NCBI GenBank assembly: GCA_963759125.1 | Contig: CAVWXN010000007.1 | Location: 186,001-250,000, forward strand | DNA length: 64,000 nucleotides | Direction of reading: 5' to 3' | Origin: JABDQA01 sp963759125 | Lineage (GTDB): Bacteria > Desulfobacterota > Desulfobulbia > Desulfobulbales > Desulfocapsaceae | Shown here: piece by piece, positions 26,059-33,945 of the stretch | Layout of the letters: each line of letters opens with the position of its first letter | Position numbering within the stretch: the stretch's first letter is position 1 | Position numbers and translations under genes: made by a program | Notes under the pieces: model-generated | What the model was told of the DNA's origin: nothing | Seen by the model: the letters and a program-made list of their open reading frames with translations, nothing else | The model's database searches: none

Positions 26059-26805
26059 TCAAGAAGAATGCAAGAGTTTCTGCACTTCTCCTACTTCGAT
26101 CCTGTGCTCCCGCACCCATTGTGTCTTTTCGGGATCATCCAAACAGCCACCCGGTAGGCACTCTTCAACAGAAAAGCAGCCGCTCCGGGTCCTCCTCAAA
26201 GCGGACAGATAGGCGCCACATCCCAGAGATCTGCCAATATCTTCGGCCAGAGTTCTGATATACGTTCCCTTGCTGCACCTGATCAGCAGCTCCATTGACG
26301 GGTCAGAGCAATCGCCGACCAGATCCACCTCAGTCAGGTCAAGCTCATGGATAGTCACTTCCCGAGGTTCCTTGGTTATTTTTATCCCTTTCCTGGCGTA
26401 ATGGTAGAGCGGCTTGCCCTTATGTTTGAGAGCAGAAAAATGCGGCGGCGTCTGCAGGATCCTGCCCCTGAACCCGGCCAAGACTGCTTCGATCTTGTCC
26501 GGATCGATACCGTCCAGCGAGCCGCTGTCGCTTATCTCCCCTTCCGGATCCTGGGTGGTGGAAGTCTTGCCAAGTACCACCGTAGCCCGATAGGTTTTCT
26601 CACCCTCCATGAGCTCCCCGATAAGTCTGGTGGCCGGACGACCGATGCAGACCACCAGCAGGCCGGAGGCAAATGGATCCAGCGTGCCGGCGTGGCCAAC
26701 CTTCTTGACCCCGAAAATCTTTCGAACCGATCTTACGACGCTGAACGATGTCTTGCCCGGAAGCTTATCAACCAGGACAACACCGGGATCAGTTGGGGAA
26801 ATCAT
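26059..26805 (-). CDS. truB: tRNA pseudouridine(55) synthase
   Basis: A 248-residue TruB. It has the N-terminal VDKLPGKTSFSVV, the catalytic-Asp block KVGHAGTLDPFASGLLVVCIG, KTYRATVVLGKTSTTQD, and the C-terminal CSKGTYIRTLAEDIGRSLGCGAYLSALRRT. It makes pseudouridine 55 in the T loop of most tRNAs. It follows nrnA by 26 nt in the rimP-pnp cluster. Confidence 0.95.
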   Translation of the reverse strand: MISPTDPGVVLVDKLPGKTSFSVVRSVRKIFGVKKVGHAGTLDPFASGLLVVCIGRPATRLIGELMEGEKTYRATVVLGKTSTTQDPEGEISDSGSLDGIDPDKIEAVLAGFRGRILQTPPHFSALKHKGKPLYHYARKGIKITKEPREVTIHELDLTEVDLVGDCSDPSMELLIRCSKGTYIRTLAEDIGRSLGCGAYLSALRRTRSGCFSVEECLPGGCLDDPEKTQWVREHRIEVGEVQKLLHSS

Positions 26806-26831
26806 CAGATTGGTAACACGACTGGATCGAA

Positions 26832-27863
26832 CTATGAGCAGCTCGCTCCAGAGGAGGGAGCTCGGAGGGCGTCTTTAATGGAGTCGACCACTTTTTCTCG
26901 GACTGATTCCAAGGAATCAGCCGGAAATTTACAGCCCGCGGCGTTTCGATGCCCGCCACCTCCATACTGTTTGGCTATCGAAGCAACGTTGCACTCACCT
27001 TTTGCCCTCAAGCTCACAGAAATGGTGCCCGATTTGGTTTCTTTAATAAATACGGCGACCTTCACCGGACTGATAGACCGGGCATATTCGATAAATCCTT
27101 CCACATCCTGAGCCAGGGTACCGCTGCGGTCAAACATCTCCCGGGTCACATGAATGCAGGCAATCTGCTTGTTCTCGCTCAGCTCAAGCGTTGACAGAAC
27201 CTGCTGCATTAAATCCAGACGTTCCGGACTGTAGTTGTCGTAGATCAAACCGGCGACTTCATTAGGGTTAACACCTAAACCCACAAGTTTGCCGGCAATT
27301 TCAAAAGTTCGCTGACCGGTACACTCATATCTGAATGAACCGGTATCGGTGCAGATCGCCACATAGAGAGAAAACGCACCTTCGTAGGTTGGAGTCTGCC
27401 CCAGCGCCTGGCCAATTTCATAGACCATCTCGCCGGTGGAGCTGCGCTGTGGATCGACCCAGCGATAATCGCCAAAATTGAGATGGGAGAGATGGTGGTC
27501 AACCACCACAAAGGGTGATATCTGTAGAAAGTAATCCTGATAGCGGCCCATGCGATCGGCTTCCCCGCAGTCCAGGGCGATTGCACAGATATCGACTCCC
27601 GCCTCGCCGACAAACAACTGCAGCCGGTCAATGTCAGAGATCAGTTTACGGCAGCCCGGAAGAAAATCATAGAGATGAGATATTGGTTCATCGAGGTAGG
27701 CGAAAACCCTCTTGCCCATCTGCTCGAGCATATCGGCCATGGCCAGAAGCGAGCCCACTGCATCGCCGTCGGGCTGCACATGGGTGGTCACCACGAAGTG
27801 ACTGGTATCCCTGATAACCTCAAGAATTTTCTCAGGAATCTTCTTCTCGATTATTTCTGTCAC
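26832..27863 (-). CDS. nrnA: DHH-family phosphoesterase (NrnA-type oligoribonuclease/pAp phosphatase)
   Basis: A 343-residue DHH/DHHA1 protein: THVQPDGDAVGSLLAM (motif I), ALDCGEAD (II), VVDHHLSH (III, the DHH), TDTGSFRYE (IV) and the C-terminal DHHA1 GGGGHRNAAGC. NrnA enzymes degrade nano-RNAs and 3'-phosphoadenosine 5'-phosphate (pAp); the latter would fit a sulfur-metabolising organism, though this is inference. Its start overlaps the end of rbfA by 32 nt. Confidence 0.92.
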   Translation of the reverse strand: MTEIIEKKIPEKILEVIRDTSHFVVTTHVQPDGDAVGSLLAMADMLEQMGKRVFAYLDEPISHLYDFLPGCRKLISDIDRLQLFVGEAGVDICAIALDCGEADRMGRYQDYFLQISPFVVVDHHLSHLNFGDYRWVDPQRSSTGEMVYEIGQALGQTPTYEGAFSLYVAICTDTGSFRYECTGQRTFEIAGKLVGLGVNPNEVAGLIYDNYSPERLDLMQQVLSTLELSENKQIACIHVTREMFDRSGTLAQDVEGFIEYARSISPVKVAVFIKETKSGTISVSLRAKGECNVASIAKQYGGGGHRNAAGCKFPADSLESVREKVVDSIKDALRAPSSGASCS

Positions 27864-28266
27864 GGGCGATCTCGTCGAGCAGTTTCTCTATCTTTTTAAC
27901 CTCTTCGAATTCCTCATCATACCAGAAGCGAAGTTCCGGCGTAAACCGAAGATTCAGGGTTTTGGCCAAATGACTGCGCATGAATCCGGTCGCTTTATCG
28001 AGACTCCTGGTCACCTGGGTCATATTTTCCTGACCCTGAAACATTGTATAATAGACTTTCGCGTGGCGCAGGTCATCTGAGAGCTCAACCCTGCTTATCG
28101 AAATATCCCGCAGATGAGGGTCCCGTACTCGCTGAACAAGCAGCACAGACAACTCATTTTTAATCACGTCGGCGACCCGCGAGGCCCGTTTAGGTGGTTG
28201 GGTTCGCGCAGCCCCGAGTGATTCCAGTTCCTGCTTTGGATGCCAGTGGGTAGCCATGGTCGCCAA
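27832..28266 (-). CDS. rbfA: Ribosome-binding factor A
   Basis: A 144-residue RbfA, a KH-type factor that matures the 16S 5' end. Typical blocks: RVADVIKNELSVLLVQRVRDP, ISRVELSDDLRHAKVYYT, LRFTPELRFWYDE. The start may be the first or the fourth codon (both ATG). It overlaps nrnA at its 3' end and follows infB by 8 nt. Confidence 0.93.
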   Translation of the reverse strand: MATMATHWHPKQELESLGAARTQPPKRASRVADVIKNELSVLLVQRVRDPHLRDISISRVELSDDLRHAKVYYTMFQGQENMTQVTRSLDKATGFMRSHLAKTLNLRFTPELRFWYDEEFEEVKKIEKLLDEIARDRNNREEDS

Positions 28267-28274
28267 ATCCGTTA

Positions 28275-31010
28275 CTAGAGAGTGGATTCTACCTGCAGCA
28301 TAACAAAGGCTTCGAGATTATCACCGACCTTGATATCGTTGAAGTTCTCGACTCCGATACCGCATTCGTAGCCTGAAGCGACTTCCTTGGCGTCATCCTG
28401 AAAACGCTTGAGCGACCCTATTTTACCGGTATAAACGACTACACCGTCGCGCAGCACTCTGACTCCGGCATTTCTCCTGATCGTCCCGTCGGTCACCGAA
28501 CAACCGGCAATCCTGCCGACTTTGGGCACATTGAATACCTCGCGTACTTCGGCGTTGCCGATAACCTCTTCCTCGAAGGTCGGATCGAGCATGCCCACCA
28601 TCGCCTTTCTTATATCGTCGAGGGCGTGATAGATTACATCGTAGGAACGGATATCAACATGCTCCTTCTCTGCCAGTTCCTTAATCTTGGACGACGGCCG
28701 CACATTGAAACCGATGACGATGGCATCTGAAGCAGAGGCCAGCAAGATGTCCGATTCACTTATCGTACCGGAGCCCTCGTGCAACACCCGTACCTTGATC
28801 TCATCGGTGGAAAGTTCTTCCGCAGCTTTGGCAAAGGCTTCCAGGGTTCCCTGCACATCGGCGCGGATGATTACCCGCAGTTCCTGCACATCGCCTTCGC
28901 TCATCTGCTCGAACAGTTTATCCAGAGAGATCTTGCTGCCGGCTGCCAGCTCCGACTCCCGCACCTTCATGGAACGTGCCTGGCTGACGTTCTTGGCCAT
29001 TTTGTCATCGGTAACGACGATAAACTCGTCACCGGCCTGGGGAACACCCGAGAGCCCCTGAACCTCAACCGGCTCTGAGGGGCCCGCAGTCTTGATCTTG
29101 CGCCCCTTGTCGTCAAGTAAAGCCCGGACCTTGCCGCTGTACTGCCCGACCACGAAGCTGTCGCCGTTCTTGAGCGTTCCTTCCTGGATCAGAACAGTGG
29201 CTACGGCGCCGCGCCCCTTATCCAGCCTGGCTTCAACCACTCTGCCCTTGGCTTTCCTGGTGGGGTCTGCTTTGAGTTCCAGGATCTCAGCCATGAGCTG
29301 AATGTTTTCCAGCAATTCGTCAATACCTATGTTCTGTTTGGCGGAAGTTTCGCAATAAATGGTCTGTCCGCCCCAATCTTCGGGGATCAGTTCGAGTTCG
29401 GCAAGCTCACGCTTGACCCGGTCCGGATCGGCGTTGTCCTTGTCTATCTTATTCACCGCCACAAGTATGGGCACGTCTGCAGCCTGGGCGTGGTTAATCG
29501 CCTCCCGGGTCTGATCCATGACGCCGTCATCGGCGGCAACCACCAGAATGACCAGATCGGTGATCTGGGCACCTCGAGACCGCATCTCGGTAAAAGCGGC
29601 ATGGCCGGGAGTATCCACAAAGGTTACGTCGCCAGCCTTGGAACGCACATGATAGGCACCGATGTGCTGGGTTATACCACCAGCCTCGCCTTCTGCCACA
29701 TCGGTCTTGCGGATGGCATCGAGAATCGAGGTCTTCCCGTGATCGACATGACCCATGACCGTGACCACCGGCGAACGAGTCCGTTCCTCACCACCTTCCT
29801 CCTGGGCGTCCAGTATCTGAACCCCGATCTCTTCAGTAATACCCTGCTCGATCTCATAACCGAAATCGGTGGCGATCAGCGTAGCCGTATCGACATCGAC
29901 CGCCTGATTCATCGTGGCCATGACCCCGAGCCCCATGAGCTTGGCGATCACTTCGCTGGCCTTGATTTTCATTTTGGCGGCCAGGTCACCGACGGAAATG
30001 GACTCATAGATAGTGATTTTCTTCTTGCTGGCTTTCATCTCGATGGTTGACGGGGCGGATTTCTTTTCCGATCTCAGTTTGCCGCGCTTACCGCGTCTGC
30101 CACCACGCTGATAGTCAGCATCAAAATGGGTAAACTTGACGCTCTTCTTGCCTTTCTTAAAACCCTTGGCCCGACGATCGCCGTTCTCATCTCCTTCGCC
30201 CTGAGAACGTTTGCCTTTCTTCCTGGCCCGATCACTGGACTCGGGCACCGGCCCAGGCTGCACGACCGCTGCAGCATTGTCCCTTCCTGGCCTGGCAGGG
30301 CCTCGTTTGACAGGCTTTTTAGGCCGCTGGTGATCCGTTTTGTCCCTTTCCTGCGGGGTCGGAAGCTCGATGGTACCCACCACCTTGGCAATTTTCTTGC
30401 GCTCGACCTTCTTCGGCTGGGTGATCTTCGGGGAGTCTTCCTTTTCAGCCGCGGCGTCTTCTTCCGCAGGCTCATCGGCTCCAGCCATTTCCTCTGCTTC
30501 GGTGTCCCCCGCCTCGACCTCGGCTTCCTCGACTGCTTCGGCCGCTTCTTCAATCACGTCTGCCGGTTCAGATTCTTCTTCCAACGTTGCAGTAGCTTCT
30601 TGGCCGGCATCAATCTCTGCGCTTTCCGTCCCATCCGCCGGTTCAGAAACAGCCGTAGTCTCGAGTGTTTCGTCGGTTTCCTGTTCAGCCGATTCCTCTG
30701 CTGCTTCCTCAAGCTCTTCGGGTTTCGCTTTGGCACGTCTTCTTATTATCGTGGTTCGGCGGCGGATCACAGTCGATTTCTGATCACCCTCACCTTCTAT
30801 TCGCTTTTCGACCTTCTCGATCTCGGGTTCGGGTTTGGGTTCAGCCTTGGCCTTTTTGAACATCGTCTTACGGATCTTGTCGGCCGTATCTTCATCTACC
30901 GTCGAACTATGGCCTTTGATTTCGTAACCGGCGGCAATCAACTTGTCGGCAAGTTCCTTGCTCCCCATGCCGGCTTCTTTCGCCAGTTCGTAAACCCTCA
31001 CTCTGTTCAT
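28275..31010 (-). CDS. infB: Translation initiation factor IF-2
   Basis: A 911-residue IF-2. An N-terminal IF2_N-like domain (RVYELAKEAGMGSKELADKLIAAG) is followed by a very acidic Ala/Glu-rich linker (about 70-200) and a basic stretch, then a second IF2_N and the GTPase: G1 GHVDHGKT, G3 VDTPGHAAF, G4 NKIDK. Domains II-IV end in the C-terminal initiator-tRNA binding region. It brings fMet-tRNA to the 30S subunit. The linker's composition creates long false antisense frames, which I left out. Confidence 0.96.
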   Translation of the reverse strand: MNRVRVYELAKEAGMGSKELADKLIAAGYEIKGHSSTVDEDTADKIRKTMFKKAKAEPKPEPEIEKVEKRIEGEGDQKSTVIRRRTTIIRRRAKAKPEELEEAAEESAEQETDETLETTAVSEPADGTESAEIDAGQEATATLEEESEPADVIEEAAEAVEEAEVEAGDTEAEEMAGADEPAEEDAAAEKEDSPKITQPKKVERKKIAKVVGTIELPTPQERDKTDHQRPKKPVKRGPARPGRDNAAAVVQPGPVPESSDRARKKGKRSQGEGDENGDRRAKGFKKGKKSVKFTHFDADYQRGGRRGKRGKLRSEKKSAPSTIEMKASKKKITIYESISVGDLAAKMKIKASEVIAKLMGLGVMATMNQAVDVDTATLIATDFGYEIEQGITEEIGVQILDAQEEGGEERTRSPVVTVMGHVDHGKTSILDAIRKTDVAEGEAGGITQHIGAYHVRSKAGDVTFVDTPGHAAFTEMRSRGAQITDLVILVVAADDGVMDQTREAINHAQAADVPILVAVNKIDKDNADPDRVKRELAELELIPEDWGGQTIYCETSAKQNIGIDELLENIQLMAEILELKADPTRKAKGRVVEARLDKGRGAVATVLIQEGTLKNGDSFVVGQYSGKVRALLDDKGRKIKTAGPSEPVEVQGLSGVPQAGDEFIVVTDDKMAKNVSQARSMKVRESELAAGSKISLDKLFEQMSEGDVQELRVIIRADVQGTLEAFAKAAEELSTDEIKVRVLHEGSGTISESDILLASASDAIVIGFNVRPSSKIKELAEKEHVDIRSYDVIYHALDDIRKAMVGMLDPTFEEEVIGNAEVREVFNVPKVGRIAGCSVTDGTIRRNAGVRVLRDGVVVYTGKIGSLKRFQDDAKEVASGYECGIGVENFNDIKVGDNLEAFVMLQVESTL

Positions 31011-31081
31011 ACCCTGCTCCTGAAAAACAAAAAAATCATCGACCTGATCCGAAGATCCCTGTCTCTAGTTCTTGCTACCTG

Positions 31082-31294
31082 TCAGGTTAGACGAAACACC
31101 CGTTTCAATCGTTTCCCGTTAGCTTTAAATCTCTCTTTACACTCTTTCTTGTCACAATGATACGCCCCCCGTCCCGCTAGTTTCTGCGAGGGATCGGTGA
31201 GCGCTGAACCGTCGTGCCAGACGTATCTGATCAGCTCGGATTTTACCCGTTTGCGGTTGCAGCTGATGCAGGTTCTGATCGGTTCCCTGGTCAT
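31082..31294 (-). CDS. ylxR: YlxR-family protein (RnpM-like)
   Basis: A 70-residue protein with the YlxR signature: PIRTCISCNRKRVKSELIRYV near the start and GRGAYHCDKKECKERFKA. In Bacillus subtilis YlxR (RnpM) binds RNase P. The position between nusA and infB is the typical one; 8 nt separate it from the nusA stop. Confidence 0.92.
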   Translation of the reverse strand: MTREPIRTCISCNRKRVKSELIRYVWHDGSALTDPSQKLAGRGAYHCDKKECKERFKANGKRLKRVFRLT

Positions 31295-31302
31295 CGCCCC
31301 AG

Positions 31303-32760
31303 TTACTGCTTGTCCTCACTCGGCTCCGGCTCTTCCTCAGGTACTTCTGGCTCAAGCTCGGCAGTTTCCGTCTCGACACTGCTGTCTTCGTCGGTGGTGT
31401 CTGCTTCCGTCTCCGGGGCGGAGGACTCTTCAACTGGTATCTCTTCAGCCACCGGCTCCTCTGCCTCGCCGTCCTCAACTGCCGTCTCCTGGGCTTTTGG
31501 TTTTTTCTCCGCCAGCGGGAGGCCCAGTTCTTCGGCAACTTTGGCGGCCGCTTCAATAAGCTGCCGGCCAAAGTCATCGTCGATAGCCCTGATGATGATC
31601 AGTTCCTCAACATCGGCGATGGCAAGATCGGCTGCAGATTTAATCTCTTTGCTGAACAACTGATCAGCCAGCCCCTCATCTATTCCAGCTATCTTCAGCA
31701 GTGACTGATAACCCTCATCTTCCAGGTTGGCCCAACGCTGTTCACTCTTTACATCAATGCGCCAGCCCATCAGTTTGGAAGCCAGGCGGACGTTCTGACC
31801 CTGGCGGCCAATGGCCAGAGAGAGCTGATCGTTGGGAACCACCACCAGCAGAGAATTGGCGTCTTCGTCGACCATGACCATGCTTACATGCGCCGGTGCC
31901 AGTGCGTTGTAGACATATTTGGCCGGATCCGGGCTCCAGGTAACGATATCGATCCGTTCTCCCTGCAGCTCCTGAACCACATTCTGGACGCGTGATCCCT
32001 TCATCCCGACACAGGCACCCACCGGATCGACGTCCGACTCGGTAGAAGAGACCGCAATTTTGGCACGAAACCCGGGTTCGCGACTGACCCCCATGATCCG
32101 GACAATACCCTCAGCAATCTCCGGCACCTCCATGTTGAACAGCTTGGCCAGAAATTCATCGGCGGTCCGGGACAGGATAAGTTGAGAATCCCGCGCATTC
32201 TGCCGCACTTCGGTGAGATACGCCCTGATGCGATCACCTTGTTTAAAGGAACGCTTGGGAATCTGATGCTCTTTGGGGAGTATGGCATCGGTCCGCCCCA
32301 GGTTGACGATCATGTTGCCTCGTTCGAACCGCTGTACGATACCGCTTACCACCTCTCCTTCGCGATCCTTGAACATATCATAGATTACTTCACGCTCAGC
32401 ATCTTTCATCCGATGGATAATAACCTGTTTGGCCGACTGGGCCGCGATCCTGCCAAGGTCGGTGATATTCTCCATCTTTTCGCCAAGTTCATCGCCGAGT
32501 TGCACTTCGGGATCGAGCTTTTGGGCCTGTTCGAATGAAATCTCAGTCTGATCATCGACCGCCTGCTCTACCACATTGCGGAATTGGAACACCTCAACCT
32601 CTCCATATTCCTCGTTGTAGTGCACCTCGATATCGCGTCTGCTGCCGTACTTCTTGCGTGCAGCGGAGGCGACCGCTTCTTCTATTGCCTCGACTAGAAG
32701 CTTTTTATCGAATCCACGATCTCTGCTGATCTGGTCAATAATTCGTTTTAAATCAGATAA
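31303..32760 (-). CDS. nusA: Transcription termination/antitermination protein NusA
   Basis: About 485 residues: an N-terminal RNA-polymerase-binding domain (MLSDLKRIIDQISRDRGFDKKLL), S1 (GEVVSGIVQRFERGNMIVNLG), two KH domains (VDPVGACVGMKGSRVQNVVQEL and LAIGRQGQNVRLASKLMGWRIDV), then a helix-hairpin-helix-like part and an acidic Glu/Thr-rich tail. The start is ATG 32760; the extended frame adds 11 unconserved residues. It modulates pausing and termination and links to the ribosome via NusG/S10. Confidence 0.95.
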   Translation of the reverse strand, partial: LSDLKRIIDQISRDRGFDKKLLVEAIEEAVASAARKKYGSRRDIEVHYNEEYGEVEVFQFRNVVEQAVDDQTEISFEQAQKLDPEVQLGDELGEKMENITDLGRIAAQSAKQVIIHRMKDAEREVIYDMFKDREGEVVSGIVQRFERGNMIVNLGRTDAILPKEHQIPKRSFKQGDRIRAYLTEVRQNARDSQLILSRTADEFLAKLFNMEVPEIAEGIVRIMGVSREPGFRAKIAVSSTESDVDPVGACVGMKGSRVQNVVQELQGERIDIVTWSPDPAKYVYNALAPAHVSMVMVDEDANSLLVVVPNDQLSLAIGRQGQNVRLASKLMGWRIDVKSEQRWANLEDEGYQSLLKIAGIDEGLADQLFSKEIKSAADLAIADVEELIIIRAIDDDFGRQLIEAAAKVAEELGLPLAEKKPKAQETAVEDGEAEEPVAEEIPVEESSAPETEADTTDEDSSVETETAELEPEVPEEEPEPSEDKQ

Positions 32761-32830
32761 CATGTATCTTTCCTCGCAATAACTGCCTGCCAATCAGGCA
32801 CTACTCAATCTTCTCGTCAGCCGGTCTATA

Positions 32831-33316
32831 TCAGAGTGTCAGGCGGGCTTTCTGGACGTTTTCCCAGTTCAGCCTGAGCGTCTCACCTTCTTCACTGAGC
32901 ACTGAAATTTCATCCTGGTCAACGGCCTGCAGTTCTCCGACGATCACCCGCCGGGAGTCGACTTCCTCTTTGACTTTGATGCGGGCTTTCTTACCGAGGT
33001 GGCGCCGGCATTCAGCCACCGTTCGCAGCGGGCGTTCAAGTCCCGGCGAAGAGACTTCCAGGTGATATGGATGCTCGATGATATCCTCAACATCCAGAAA
33101 ATCACTGGTTTCTCTGCTCACCCGAGAGCAGTCATCAAGCGTGACCCCCTCTTCTTTATCAACCATAAGACGCAGAACCCAGCCATGCCCCTCCCGGTGA
33201 AACTGGACATCAAACAATTCCAGTCCCATCGCCGGCAGCAGAGAATCGGCAAATTCTCGTACCCTTTCTATAACCGTATTACTCATATGCTCTACTGTTT
33301 GTCGGTCAACCGGCAA
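32831..33316 (-). CDS. rimP: Ribosome maturation factor RimP
   Basis: A 161-residue RimP, needed for 30S maturation. Visible blocks: LLPAMGLELFDVQFHREGHGWVLRLMVDKEEGVTLDDCSRVSRE, and HLEVSSPGLERPL. ATG 33286 (MSNTVIER) is an alternative start 10 codons in and may be the true one. It leads the nusA-infB cluster, as in most bacteria. Confidence 0.93.
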   Translation of the reverse strand: MPVDRQTVEHMSNTVIERVREFADSLLPAMGLELFDVQFHREGHGWVLRLMVDKEEGVTLDDCSRVSRETSDFLDVEDIIEHPYHLEVSSPGLERPLRTVAECRRHLGKKARIKVKEEVDSRRVIVGELQAVDQDEISVLSEEGETLRLNWENVQKARLTL

Positions 33317-33333
33317 AAACAGTCTTATTCAAC

Positions 33334-33363
33334 CATAAAAAAAAGCGGGCAAAGCCCACTTTC
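33334..33363 (-). terminator. Terminator between tRNA-Gly and rimP
   Basis: On the minus strand, AAAGTGGGC and GCCCGCTTT pair around TTT, followed by TTTTTATGG. It sits about 90 nt after the 3' end of tRNA-Gly and 18 nt before the rimP ATG, so it may end the tRNA transcript or attenuate rimP. Confidence 0.75.
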
Positions 33364-33451
33364 ATCTTCCCGTCCAGTCAGCCCTTGAAGGGACGCTTCC
33401 GGACAGGTATGACCAAAAGTTTCGGGTCCCAGACTAACTGAGACACCATCG

Positions 33452-33527
33452 TGGAGCGGGCAACGAGGCTCGAACTCGCGACCTCAAGCTTGGGAAGCTC
33501 GCGCTCTACCAACTGAGCTATGCCCGC
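33452..33527 (-). tRNA. tRNA-Gly (anticodon CCC)
   Basis: A 76-nt cloverleaf on the minus strand with acceptor GCGGGCA/TGCCCGC, discriminator T, encoded CCA. Anticodon arm CGAGC-TTCCCAA-GCTTG gives anticodon CCC, reading GGG. The T arm contains GAGTTCGAGC. It lies upstream of rimP, a position held by initiator tRNA (metY) in E. coli. Confidence 0.95.
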
Positions 33528-33945
33528 ATTCCCCCAGCTGAAACTCATATAAATAAACACACTTTGTCTCAATAGTCAAGGTCCGAACCTCGTGCTGGCT
33601 CGAAGAATGGCAGCACCTGAGCCGGGGGGGCGGAGCGGACCACTTGTGGAAAATATATTCAGCCTCCCTATCACGCTTCGGGAATCAAGGAAGATAACCC
33701 TGCCGAAACAACCCTTTGGCCATTTTCCACAGACGGATTATCAGTACTCTACCCCTTGCTTTAGCCAGCCCTCCGGCAGAAATTTAATTTGACAAATCAA
33801 AAACAGATTAATACAACGTCTGACAAATCGAGCTGAGCCTTGCCGGGATTTCCCGATACCACCGTTATTTTCCATACCCGGCTCGATAGCTCTTCAGACA
33901 TAATCTTTTTGACCCCATGATGGCGGCCGGATTTCACCAACACCG
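33528..33945. other. Intergenic stretch upstream of topB, nothing recognised
   Basis: About 418 nt between tRNA-Gly (minus) and topB (plus). No ORF with recognisable protein, no RNA gene seen. It should hold the two divergent promoters. Confidence 0.4.

Noticed and set aside
30126..31160. 344-residue plus-strand open frame over infB
   Set aside because: It lies antisense to the acidic Glu/Ala-rich linker of IF-2, whose codons create long open frames on the other strand. Leu/Phe-rich composition and no ribosome-binding site.
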